The translations under genes were made by a program, and so were the position numbers. A DNA stretch of 39,359 nt from Candidatus Nanopelagicales bacterium (GTDB lineage Bacteria; Actinomycetota; Actinomycetes; S36-B12), in contig JAURME010000144.1 in NCBI GenBank assembly GCA_030830865.1, positions 1 to 39,359 of the forward strand, read 5' to 3'. The notes below the pieces were generated by a model. The model was not told the origin of the DNA and did no database searches. It saw only the letters and a program-made list of their open reading frames with translations. Shown piece after piece: positions 31,226-39,359 of the stretch (its first letter is position 1; each line of letters starts with the position of its first letter).

Positions 31226-33040
31226 GTGCGCCGACTTCCGCTCGTCTCCGCCTTCCTCACCGCCGCGGCGATGCTCGCCTCGGGGCTCCTGGCGGCCCCG
31301 GCTGCCCAGGCTGACCCGTCCGGTCGGGTGGCCAGCGGCTGGATCCCCTACTGGATGAGTTCACCCAGCAGGCCGGCTGGCGTCAACTCCGCTGTGCAGA
31401 ACGCCGACCTGTTCGTCGACGTCTCCCCGTTTTGGTACTCGGCGACCAAGAGCGGCAACGGGGTCAAGGTCGGCCTGAACTCCAACTTCACCAACGGCCA
31501 GGCGAACGTGCAGTGGGCGATGGGCCAGCTCAAGGGCGCCGGTCTCACTGTCCTGCCGGCCATCGCAGACAGCTCCGGCAAGGGGACCATGGCCCGTACT
31601 CTCGCCGATCCGGCCTCCCGTGCCGCGCACGTCCAGGACATCGTCAACCTCGTCGTGTCCAACGGGTTCGACGGCATCGACCTGGACTACGAGACGTTCG
31701 CCTTCTCCGACGGCTCCTCGTCCTGGGGCAAGACCCAGCCGGATTGGACCGCCTTCGTCAACGAACTGTCGGCGGCCCTGCACGCCCAGGGCAAGCTGCT
31801 CTCGGTCACCATCCCGCCGCCGTGCGGGTACTCGGGCACCTGCGGACCGAAGTACGGCTACTGGGTCTACAACATCGAGGGCATCGCGCCGGCTGCCGAT
31901 CGCATTCGGATCATGGCGTACGACTACCACGTGCAGGGCATCGGACCGATCGCCCCGATGCCCTGGGTCCGCTCGATCGTTCAGTACTCCTCGTCGATCA
32001 TGGATCCACAGAAGCTGCAGATCGGAGTGCCGACCTATGGTCGGGCCTGGACCCGCAAGCAGGGCAACTCGCTCATGACGGAGGGCACCTGTCCGAGTCC
32101 GGGTTCCGCGGCCTACACGAAGCTCACTCGGATGTCGTCGGTCACCGATGCCGACATCCCGGGAGTCCTTGCGTCGGTCGGAGTGACCCCCGATCAGGTC
32201 CAGTGGTCCGACAAGGATCAGGAGAACTGGGTCTATTACGACAAAAGCCTGGACTGGACCGACTCCAGCGGCAATCGTCAGACCTGCATCGCCAAGCGCG
32301 TGATGTGGTGGGTGGGTCCGCAGGCCGTGATGGCCCGCACGCAACTGGTCGCCGAGTTCGGCATCAATGCCGCCGCCTACTGGACGGTCGGTGGTGAGGA
32401 TCCCGCCCAGTGGTCCCTCATCCGCGGGGTCTCGGCGACCCTTGCCCCGGCGCCCACGGATGTTCAGATCGCGGTGCCCCCCGCTACGGTGTTCGGCCAG
32501 CCGATCACGGTGACCGGCTCGGTCGGCTCGCAGGGCGCGCCACTCGCGGGAGTGACGGCCGTGCTTCAGTTCCGTCCGCAGGGCTCGAAGGCTCCCTTCA
32601 CCGACATCGCGTCGGCCCCGGTCAACCCCGACGGCTCGGTGGGCTTCCAGGTGGCCGCGCCGGCCACGGGGGAGTGGGTCATCTACGTGCCCGCATCCGA
32701 CACCCGCACCGAGGGGGTCAGCGCCCCGGGTGTGATCCAGGTGCAGTCCCTCGTGACCGCCACGCCGAAGAAGACCCGCGTATCGCGCGGCAGCGCCGTC
32801 ACGGTCAAGGGCTGGGCGCGTCCTGCGGTAGCGAAGCAGCGGCTGCTCCTGCAGATCAACAGCAAGGGCGACACCTGGAAGACGATCGACAAGGAGCGCG
32901 TGAACAAGCGCGGCAGGGCAACCCTGCAAGCGAACGTGCCCAAGGCCAAGGGCAAGTACACGTACCGGGTCGTTGCTGTGGGCCGCAACGGCATCGTCAC
33001 CAATGTCTCCACCGACATCCCGATCCGGGTGACGAAGTAG
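31226..33040 (+). CDS. Secreted glycoside hydrolase family 18-like protein with Ig-like C-terminal domains
   Basis: GFDGIDLDYETFAF (GH18 DxxDxDxE), IRIMAYDYHVQG, IGVPTYGRAW; signal peptide VRRLPLVSAFLTAAAMLASGLLAAPAAQA. Confidence 0.88.
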   Translation: MRRLPLVSAFLTAAAMLASGLLAAPAAQADPSGRVASGWIPYWMSSPSRPAGVNSAVQNADLFVDVSPFWYSATKSGNGVKVGLNSNFTNGQANVQWAMGQLKGAGLTVLPAIADSSGKGTMARTLADPASRAAHVQDIVNLVVSNGFDGIDLDYETFAFSDGSSSWGKTQPDWTAFVNELSAALHAQGKLLSVTIPPPCGYSGTCGPKYGYWVYNIEGIAPAADRIRIMAYDYHVQGIGPIAPMPWVRSIVQYSSSIMDPQKLQIGVPTYGRAWTRKQGNSLMTEGTCPSPGSAAYTKLTRMSSVTDADIPGVLASVGVTPDQVQWSDKDQENWVYYDKSLDWTDSSGNRQTCIAKRVMWWVGPQAVMARTQLVAEFGINAAAYWTVGGEDPAQWSLIRGVSATLAPAPTDVQIAVPPATVFGQPITVTGSVGSQGAPLAGVTAVLQFRPQGSKAPFTDIASAPVNPDGSVGFQVAAPATGEWVIYVPASDTRTEGVSAPGVIQVQSLVTATPKKTRVSRGSAVTVKGWARPAVAKQRLLLQINSKGDTWKTIDKERVNKRGRATLQANVPKAKGKYTYRVVAVGRNGIVTNVSTDIPIRVTK

Positions 33041-33119
33041 GGCCGATCACCCGCGCATCTCGGGAGGGTGATCATGGTCGCCGGTCATCCGCGGATGAGA
33101 TCGGTGCGAGGATGGGCTC

Positions 33120-33404
33120 ATGTCGGTGGCTCCCGCTGAGGTGACTCGACCTGAGGTCGTCGAGCAGGTGGAGAATCCGTGGATCACGATCGTCTGGAAT
33201 GACCCCGTCAACCTCATGTCCTATGTGACCTACGTGTTCATGGAATATTTCCGCTATCCCCGGGAGAAGGCCGAGCGCCTCATGATGGACGTCCACGAGA
33301 AGGGCCGCGCCGTGGTGTCCAGCGGAACCCGCGAGGCCATGGAGCGCGACGTCACCGCGATGCACGGCTACGGGCTGTGGGCGACGTTGCAGAAGGACGA
33401 CTGA
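33120..33404 (+). CDS. clpS: ATP-dependent Clp protease adaptor ClpS
   Basis: WITIVWNDPVNLMSYVTYVFMEYFRYPREKAERLMMDVHEKGRAVVSSG. Confidence 0.95.
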   Translation: MSVAPAEVTRPEVVEQVENPWITIVWNDPVNLMSYVTYVFMEYFRYPREKAERLMMDVHEKGRAVVSSGTREAMERDVTAMHGYGLWATLQKDD

Positions 33405-33949
33405 TGGCGATGCTGCGACCTCTGGGCACCCGCGAGCAGGGAATGGACCTGGTGCTGGAGGAGGTCGAGCGGGAGCTGCTGATGAGCCTGACCGCCCAAC
33501 TCATTGACTTCGTCGCGTCGGAGCCCGCTGAGGCTGAGGACCCGCTCGTCGCCCTGGTGGGCATCGACCCCGATGCTGCCCCCTCGGAGGACCCAGCTCT
33601 GCACCGATTGCTGCCCGATGCGTTCCGCGACGACGAGCAGGCATCGCTGGAGTTCCGCAGGTTCACCGAGCGTGACCTTCGCGATGCCAAGGTGCGCAAC
33701 GCCGAGACGGTCCGGGCGGCCCTCGAGCGGGACGGGCTGGTCATCCATCTCGAGGGGGAGAGGATCCCGGCCTGGCTGGGATTCCTCAACGACACCCGGC
33801 TGGTCCTCGGTGCTCGCCTCGACATCACCGAGGACAACCAGGACGAACTCGCTGATCTGGATGACGACGACCCACGCGCTGCGCTCTACGGGCTGTACGG
33901 CTGGTTGACCTACCTGCAGGAGACGTTGGTCCAGGCACTGATGGCCTGA
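33404..33949 (+). CDS. DUF2017 family protein
   Basis: Position immediately after clpS and typical sequence (REQGMDLVLEEVERELLMSLTAQLIDF...WLGFLNDTRLVLGARLDI). Confidence 0.85.
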   Translation: MAMLRPLGTREQGMDLVLEEVERELLMSLTAQLIDFVASEPAEAEDPLVALVGIDPDAAPSEDPALHRLLPDAFRDDEQASLEFRRFTERDLRDAKVRNAETVRAALERDGLVIHLEGERIPAWLGFLNDTRLVLGARLDITEDNQDELADLDDDDPRAALYGLYGWLTYLQETLVQALMA

Positions 33950-33994
33950 CTGGGCGAACCCCCCTCTCCCGCGTGGTCATCCCGATCCCCAACA

Positions 33995-34034
33995 ATCGAG
34001 TGGCCGCCTCCCCTCGGGAAGGCGGCCACTCGAT
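33995..34034. terminator. Stem-loop between convergent DUF2017 and rhodopsin genes
   Basis: ATCGAGTGGCCGCCT-10 nt-AGGCGGCCACTCGAT, perfect 15-bp stem. Confidence 0.75.
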
Positions 34035-34058
34035 AGCCGGGTGGTGCTGTGCGGATCG

Positions 34059-34907
34059 CTAGGAGCCGGCACCTTGGCTGGAGGGCGCCTCTTTGAACTC
34101 GTCGTTCGCGAACTGCTCGCTGTCGTACCGGCTCTTCTCGCGGGCGATCTTGTAGATGAGCAGGCCGAACCAACACTTGGCGAGGACGTCGGCGATGGAG
34201 TACCCGACCTGGCGCCAGACGAAGGCATCCGGGCCGTCGAACCCGAACATCGGGAACATGTAGGAGATGGGGTACACGCCCCAGGTGGCGAGGAGCAGCC
34301 ACCGCAGGCCGTTGAGGTCCTTGCGCACCTGCTCGGGCTGCGTCCGCATGCTCTTGGAGAGCTCGGCGAAGAGCACGTACAGGATGTAGAGGAAGGGGAT
34401 CGTGCTGAGCGCGCCCCAGATGGCCTTGGCCATGGTGTCCGAAGCCATCTCGCCCGGGTAGCCCAGGGCGATCATCAGGATGGCGGCGGGAATGAGCTTG
34501 AGCATCAGGCCCTTGCGGATGGCCGGGGCGAGAGCGAGGACTGCGATGGCTTCGAACAGCAGCAGCGGAACCGTCAGAATCCAGTCGACGTACCGGTATC
34601 CCTCGTTGAAGCCTTCGCCCGCCACGAGGTGGTAGGTCATGTCCATGATGGTCTGGCCCTCGGCCAGCGGGTCGCCTTCGCCGACGGCCACGTACGCGGC
34701 CTCGAAGGAGTTGAAGATCCGCCAGTAGTGGTACGCCGCGATGAGAGTCACGATGGCCGACACGATGACGGCCTGCCGGTAGCGCGGCAGCACGCGGCCG
34801 TTGGCGACCAGCAGGAAGACCGTGGTCGCGATCATCGAGGCCAGCGCAAACGACAGGATGTTGTAGACGGTCTGGAATTGACCGTAATCGAGTGTGAGAA
34901 CGTCCAT
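34059..34907 (-). CDS. Actinorhodopsin / xanthorhodopsin-like proton-pumping rhodopsin
   Basis: RYVDWILTVPLLLFE (Asp acceptor, Thr, Glu donor, Leu at the spectral-tuning position), SIADVLAKCWFG (retinal Lys), seven TM pattern. Confidence 0.95.
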   Translation of the reverse strand: MDVLTLDYGQFQTVYNILSFALASMIATTVFLLVANGRVLPRYRQAVIVSAIVTLIAAYHYWRIFNSFEAAYVAVGEGDPLAEGQTIMDMTYHLVAGEGFNEGYRYVDWILTVPLLLFEAIAVLALAPAIRKGLMLKLIPAAILMIALGYPGEMASDTMAKAIWGALSTIPFLYILYVLFAELSKSMRTQPEQVRKDLNGLRWLLLATWGVYPISYMFPMFGFDGPDAFVWRQVGYSIADVLAKCWFGLLIYKIAREKSRYDSEQFANDEFKEAPSSQGAGS

Positions 34908-35118
34908 CAAAACTCCGAATCCGGGAGCGGCCGCCCCCTGCCTCCTCCTGCCCGGCATCCGCCGAACAGTGAGGACGCTCCTCCTGCTGCGGAGGATCCG
35001 CAAGTTGAACAATCTGTGGCGCGATATAACAAATCGGTAACGATGCGTGGACTTACGGCTCATATCGGACATCAGTCGCGCGATGTCCGGTCTCGAAGTC
35101 GCCTCCTATGCTTCCCGC

Positions 35119-35400
35119 ATGGTCCTTGTGCGGATCCCAGAGTTCCTGCGCCCGAGCGTTGGCGATGCCGACGTGCTGACGGCCGACGGCCGGTGTGTCC
35201 GCGACCTCGTGATGGATCTCGACGCGCGCTATCCCGGTCTCGCTGAGCGACTCCTCGATGACAGTGGACTGCGTCGCTATATCAACGTGTACGTCGGCCC
35301 TGACGACATCCGGTTCGTGGACGGCCTGGACACGTGCGTCACTGACGGCCAGACCGTCCTGATCCTCCCGGCATCGTCCGGGGGAATGCTCCTGCCCTGA
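35119..35400 (+). CDS. MoaD/ThiS-family sulfur carrier, CysO-like
   Basis: VLVRIPEFLRPSVG...LRRYINVYVGPDDIRFVDGLDTCVTDGQTVLILPASSGGMLLP; syntenic with cysO upstream of murI. Confidence 0.85.
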   Translation: MVLVRIPEFLRPSVGDADVLTADGRCVRDLVMDLDARYPGLAERLLDDSGLRRYINVYVGPDDIRFVDGLDTCVTDGQTVLILPASSGGMLLP

Positions 35401-35448
35401 CGCTCGGCTGACACACCCTGAGGGCCCGCCCTCTACGCTGGGCGCACC

Positions 35449-36243
35449 ATGAACGACGCGGCGATCGGCATCTTCGACTCCGGCTTCGGCGGCCTCACCG
35501 TCGCGAGGGCCGTGCTCGACCAGTTGCCGCACGAGCCCGTGCGCTACGTCGGTGACACGGCTCGTGGCCCCTACGGCCCGCGGCCGATCGCCGAGGTCAG
35601 GTCCTTCTCGCTGGAGATCATGGATCGCCTCGTCAATGACGGGGTCAAGATGCTCGTCATCGCCTGCAACTCGGCCAGCGCTGCGACCCTGCGCGATGCC
35701 CGCGAGCGGTACGACGTTCCTGTGGTCGAGGTCGTTCACCCGGCGGTGCGTCGGTCGGTGGCGGCGACTCGGACCGGCCGCGTGGGGGTGATCGGCACGA
35801 CCGCCACGATCACGTCCGGTGCGTACAACGACGCTTTCGCCGCCGCTCCGCAGGTCAACCTCACCACCACGGCATGCCCTCGCTTCGTGGAGTTCGTCGA
35901 AGGTGGCGTCACCTCGGGTCCGGAACTGATCGAGGTCGCCACCGAGTACCTCGCCCCGATGAAGGACGCTGACGTCGACACGCTCGTCCTCGGCTGCACG
36001 CACTACCCGCTGCTCACCGGTGTGCTCTCCTATGTGATGGGAGAGGAGGTCACCCTCGTCTCCAGTGCGGAGGAGACCGCGAAGGACGTCTATCGCACGC
36101 TCGTGGCCCACGACCTCCTGCGTCATCCTGACCTTCCCGCCCCGGAGCATCAGTTCCTCGTCACCGGGGATCCTGAGGAGTTCCAGCGCCTCGGCCGCCG
36201 ATTCCTCGGCCCGGAGATCGGCTCCGTGGAGCTGGCCCCCTGA
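35449..36243 (+). CDS. murI: Glutamate racemase
   Basis: [38 protein letters not shown]. Confidence 0.95.
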   Translation: MNDAAIGIFDSGFGGLTVARAVLDQLPHEPVRYVGDTARGPYGPRPIAEVRSFSLEIMDRLVNDGVKMLVIACNSASAATLRDARERYDVPVVEVVHPAVRRSVAATRTGRVGVIGTTATITSGAYNDAFAAAPQVNLTTTACPRFVEFVEGGVTSGPELIEVATEYLAPMKDADVDTLVLGCTHYPLLTGVLSYVMGEEVTLVSSAEETAKDVYRTLVAHDLLRHPDLPAPEHQFLVTGDPEEFQRLGRRFLGPEIGSVELAP

Positions 36244-36260
36244 GGTGGGGTGCGCGACCC

Positions 36261-37010
36261 ATGAGATTGACCGTCCTCGGCTGCGCGGGCTCCTACCCCT
36301 CTGCCGAGTCTCCCGCCTCGTCCTACCTCATCGAGCACGACGGTCACCGGATCGTCCTCGATCTGGGCAACGGGTCCGTCGGGGCGCTGCAGGGACACAT
36401 CGCCCTGACGTGGCCGGGAGCGCTGGACGCCGTCGTGCTGAGCCACTGCCACCTCGACCACTGTGCCGACCTGGGCTCGCTCTACGTCCAGAGGCACTAC
36501 TACTCGTCAACCACTGAACGCCTCCCCGTGCTCGGCCCCTCAGATTCCCGATCCCGCGCTGTCGGGATCTACGGCAAGGCCGACGAGGCGGGTCTGGATG
36601 AGGAGTTCGACTTCGTGACCTTCGGGCGCGAGCCCATGCTCGTGGGCCCGTTCACCATCGAGGTCGCGCGCGCCGTGCATCCGGTCGAGGCCTACTCGGT
36701 GCGCGTGACTGCCGGGGGTCGTTCGATCACCTACTCCGGTGACACGGCCATCAACGATCGGCTCATCGACCTGGCGCGGGACACGGATGTGGCCCTGTTC
36801 GAGGCGTCATTCATCGGGACGGACTTCCCGCCCGGCGTCCACATGAGCGCGGGAGAGGCCGGACGCGCCGCGCGCGAGGCGGGTGCCTCGCGTCTTGTCG
36901 TGACACACCTGGTGTCCATGAACGACCCGGCGGTGGTGCTCGCCGAGGCCACGGCGGCGTTCGACGGGCCGGCGACGCTTGCGGCGTCCGGCCTCGTCAT
37001 CGACGTCTAG
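36261..37010 (+). CDS. MBL-fold metallohydrolase (Rv1339-like)
   Basis: LSHCHLDHCADLGSLYV (HxHxDH), syntenic between murI and rph. Confidence 0.9.
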   Translation: MRLTVLGCAGSYPSAESPASSYLIEHDGHRIVLDLGNGSVGALQGHIALTWPGALDAVVLSHCHLDHCADLGSLYVQRHYYSSTTERLPVLGPSDSRSRAVGIYGKADEAGLDEEFDFVTFGREPMLVGPFTIEVARAVHPVEAYSVRVTAGGRSITYSGDTAINDRLIDLARDTDVALFEASFIGTDFPPGVHMSAGEAGRAAREAGASRLVVTHLVSMNDPAVVLAEATAAFDGPATLAASGLVIDV

Positions 37011-37046
37011 AACTGCGTCGTCTGCGGGGCCGATAACGTAACCCGC

Positions 37047-37790
37047 ATGACTCGCTCCGACGGCCGTGCGGCCGACCAGCTCCGTCCCATCAGCTTCGAG
37101 CGGGGGTGGCTTGAGCAGGCCGAGGGCTCAGCTCTTGTGTCCTTCGGTCGCACACGTGTGCTGTGCACCGCGTCGTTCTCGGCGGACATACCGCGCTGGC
37201 TCAAGGGCTCCGGCAAGGGCTGGGTCACTGCGGAGTACGCCATGCTGCCCCGCGCCACAAACACCCGCAACGCCCGTGAGTCGGTCAAGGGCAAGCTCGG
37301 CGGCCGCACCCAGGAGATCTCGCGTCTCATCGGCCGCAGCCTGCGGGCCGTCGTCGACATGGATGTGTTGGGTGAGAACAGCATCCTCATCGACTGCGAT
37401 GTGCTGCAGGCTGACGGAGGCACGCGAACCGCCGCGATCACCGGTGCGTACGTCGCGCTGGCGGACTCCATCACGTGGGCTCAGGCCAACGGTCTGCTCG
37501 CGCCGGGTGTCAATCCGCTGAAGGGCTCGGTGGCCGCCGTGAGCGTCGGCATCGTCGAGGGGGAGCCGCGTCTTGACCTGCACTACGACGACGATGTCAA
37601 CGCCGACACCGATATGAACGTCGTCATGACCGGTGACGGCCGGTTCGTCGAGGTGCAGGGCACCGCAGAGGGCGAGCCGTTCGACCGGGCGCTGCTCGAC
37701 CAGCTTCTCGCGCTCGCGGGTGATGGCTGCGCGCAACTGGCCGCGCTGCAGGCCGAGGCTCTTGCTGCACCGCTCCAGAAGCGGGGCTGA
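37047..37790 (+). CDS. rph: Ribonuclease PH
   Basis: [60 protein letters not shown]. Confidence 0.95.
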   Translation: MTRSDGRAADQLRPISFERGWLEQAEGSALVSFGRTRVLCTASFSADIPRWLKGSGKGWVTAEYAMLPRATNTRNARESVKGKLGGRTQEISRLIGRSLRAVVDMDVLGENSILIDCDVLQADGGTRTAAITGAYVALADSITWAQANGLLAPGVNPLKGSVAAVSVGIVEGEPRLDLHYDDDVNADTDMNVVMTGDGRFVEVQGTAEGEPFDRALLDQLLALAGDGCAQLAALQAEALAAPLQKRG

Positions 37791-37791
37791 C

Positions 37792-38400
37792 GTGGCCGCG
37801 CAGATCGTCCTCGCGACGCGCAATCGCAAGAAGCTCGACGAACTGCACCGCATCCTCGACGCCGAGGGCATGGACGTGGAGATCCTGTCCCTCGATGAGT
37901 TTCCCGACGCCCCCGAGGTCGCGGAGACGGAGTCGTCGTTCGCCGGCAACGCGCTGCTGAAGGCCCGCGCGATCGCCGAGGCGACCGGCCTGCCGGCCGT
38001 GGCCGATGACTCCGGCCTGTGCGTCGACGCGCTGAACGGCATGCCGGGCGTGCTCAGCGCCCGCTGGGCCGGCGGTCACGGTGACGATGCCGCGAACCTC
38101 GATCTCGTTCTCGCCCAGATCGCTGACGTGCCGGATCGTCGTCGTGGGGCGTCGTTCCAATGCGCGGCCGCGATCGCGCTGCCGGACGGCACCGAGCGCG
38201 TGGTCGAGGGGGAGATCACCGGCAGCCTGCTGCGCGAGCGTCGGGGCGAGAACGGGTTCGGCTACGACCCGATCTTCGTGCCGATCGCCCATCAGGTGAC
38301 GACCGCCGAGATGACGGCCACGGAGAAGGACTCGATCAGCCACCGCGGCCGCGCGATGCGCGCTCTGGCACCGGTGCTGCGCGACCTGTTGGGGCTGTAA
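37792..38400 (+). CDS. rdgB: Non-canonical purine NTP pyrophosphatase, RdgB/HAM1
   Basis: GTG start; LATRNRKKLDELHRIL, VADDSGLCVDALNGMPGVLSARW, FGYDPIFVP, KDSISHRGRAM. Confidence 0.95.
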   Translation: MAAQIVLATRNRKKLDELHRILDAEGMDVEILSLDEFPDAPEVAETESSFAGNALLKARAIAEATGLPAVADDSGLCVDALNGMPGVLSARWAGGHGDDAANLDLVLAQIADVPDRRRGASFQCAAAIALPDGTERVVEGEITGSLLRERRGENGFGYDPIFVPIAHQVTTAEMTATEKDSISHRGRAMRALAPVLRDLLGL

Positions 38401-38430
38401 CCGGACGACATTTCTCACGAGAGACTCGAG

Positions 38431-38512
38431 TGCGGAAGGCGGGACTTGAACCCGCACGCCCGAAGGCATCGGCCCCTAAAACCGACGTGTCTGCCAATTC
38501 CACCACTTCCGC
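38431..38512 (-). tRNA. tRNA-Leu (anticodon TAG)
   Basis: GCGGAAGTGGTGGAATTGGCAGACACGTCGGTTTTAGGGGCCGATGCCTTCGGGCGTGCGGGTTCAAGTCCCGCCTTCCGCA; class II variable arm; 7-bp acceptor stem; CCA not encoded. Confidence 0.95.
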
Positions 38513-38524
38513 GTGGCGCTCATC

Positions 38525-39021
38525 CTAGGCAGCCGTCGACCCGTTGCCGCGCGCGGTCATCTTCCGGCAGAAGCTGGGGGTCTGCGAGTGGCAATTCGGG
38601 CAGAGGAACTGAAGATTCTCTCGGCGGCAGTCGAGTGAGTCTCCGTTGATGTGATCGACATGCAGGGTGAGCGGGCGGCCGTTCCACTCAGCTCCGGTAC
38701 CGCACTCAGCGCATACCGGCGGGATGCCGACTTCCAGCAGTGCTCGTCGGAGGAGGTGGGGTCTTGCCCGCCGGTCAAGATCGTGTCGCGTGATGAGAAT
38801 GGTGCTGCCGTCTTCCTGCGGTTCGGGAACGTCTTTCCCCTGTTGTGTGCCTCTCCCGTGAAGTGGCTGGTGTCCAGCCCGAGGCTCGTGATGCGTTTGC
38901 TGATGTGGAAGTGGGAACCGCCAGCGGGCTTGATGCCCAACAGGCGCATGACTCCGGCGATGGATTCGGACTGCTCGACAGCAGAGGTGATGTCTTCGTC
39001 GGAGTATCGGTAGCGCGCCAT
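38525..39021 (-). pseudogene. HNH endonuclease-like protein with an apparent frameshift near 38834-38840
   Basis: N-part MARYRYSDEDITSAVEQSESIAGVMRLLGIKPAGGSHFHISKRITSLGLDTSHFTGEAHNRGK; the other frame continues DVPEPQEDGSTILITRHDLDRRARPHLLRRALLEVGIPPVCAECGTGAEWNGRPLTLHVDHINGDSLDCRRENLQFLCPNCHSQT. Confidence 0.8.
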
Positions 39022-39053
39022 GTCAGGACGCTACGTCGCACCTCTGACAGTCA

Positions 39054-39118
39054 CCGCCGAGTCCACGGCTATCTATCACAAGACCAGCGGTTGTGACAGA
39101 TAGCCGTGGACTCGGCGG
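39054..39118. terminator. Very long stem-loop between bcp and HNH gene
   Basis: CCGCCGAGTCCACGGCTATCTATCACAA-9 nt-TTGTGACAGATAGCCGTGGACTCGGCGG; 27 of 28 pairs. Confidence 0.75.
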
Positions 39119-39119
39119 A

Positions 39120-39359
39120 TCAGGCCGCGATGCCGAGGTCGCGCATCAACTTCGCCACGTGACCTGTGGCCTTCACGTTGTAGAACGCGTGCTCGATCAC
39201 GCCCTTGGGCGAGATCACGAACGTGCACCGGATCACGCCGGTGACGACCTTCCCGTACAGCTTCTTCTCGCCAAACGCGCCGTAGGCGGTGAGGACCTCC
39301 TTGTCCGGATCGGACAGCAGCGGGAACGTAAGACCGTCGTGCTCGCGGAACTTCACCAG
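39120..39359 (-). CDS. bcp: Peroxiredoxin (Bcp-like), C-terminal part, truncated by window edge
   Basis: LVKFREHDGLTFPLLSDPDKEVLTAYGAFGEKKLYGKVVTGVIRCTFVISPKGVIEHAFYNVKATGHV. Confidence 0.88.
   Translation of the reverse strand: MVKFREHDGLTFPLLSDPDKEVLTAYGAFGEKKLYGKVVTGVIRCTFVISPKGVIEHAFYNVKATGHVAKLMRDLGIAA

Noticed and set aside
39054-39118. Stem-loop as a transposon terminal inverted repeat
   Set aside because: Only a 9-nt loop between arms and no transposase; fits a hairpin better.

Overview
This is a high-GC actinobacterial chromosomal window, mostly core and housekeeping genes, read by eye with no database searches. Recognisable blocks: prfB 3' end, Zn-alcohol dehydrogenase, ftsE-ftsX, DUF4436-like gene, smpB, ssrA (tmRNA), cspA; EamA exporter, TetR, FAD-dehydrogenase; MASE1-CHASE-GGDEF diguanylate cyclase; SMP-30, thpR, aldo/keto reductase, trmB, S51 peptidase, MFS; a csoR-like/copZ/copA cluster with a divergent AhpD-like gene; MalY/PatB aminotransferase, SGNH protein, pckG, argF, whiB, thioredoxin; dacB and GH18; clpS-DUF2017-[actinorhodopsin]-cysO-like-murI-MBL-rph-rdgB; tRNA-Leu, an HNH gene and the bcp 3' end. 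Most interesting points: (1) two TACCCC-N2-GGGGTA operators, 8.6 kb apart, with the same geometry (operator-N5-TAnnnT-N6-ATG) upstream of the CsoR-family regulator gene and of a thioredoxin gene. The regulator lacks the Cu-ligand His, so a persulfide/thiol-redox (CstR-like) regulon is plausible. (2) An actinorhodopsin with a carotenoid-fenestration Gly lies where mec/cysM/rhomboid would be expected in the clpS-cysO-murI-rph-rdgB locus, and the CysO-like protein carries a 4-residue tail after its Gly-Gly. (3) prfB has an in-frame UAG, and three other genes look frameshifted, mostly at or near G-runs. This is either sequence error or real gene decay/recoding and needs read-level checking. (4) Several very long intergenic stem-loops, a duplicated ssrA 3' end and a 17-bp tandem repeat are not explained by the coding features. 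No CRISPR array, prophage or transposase was seen.
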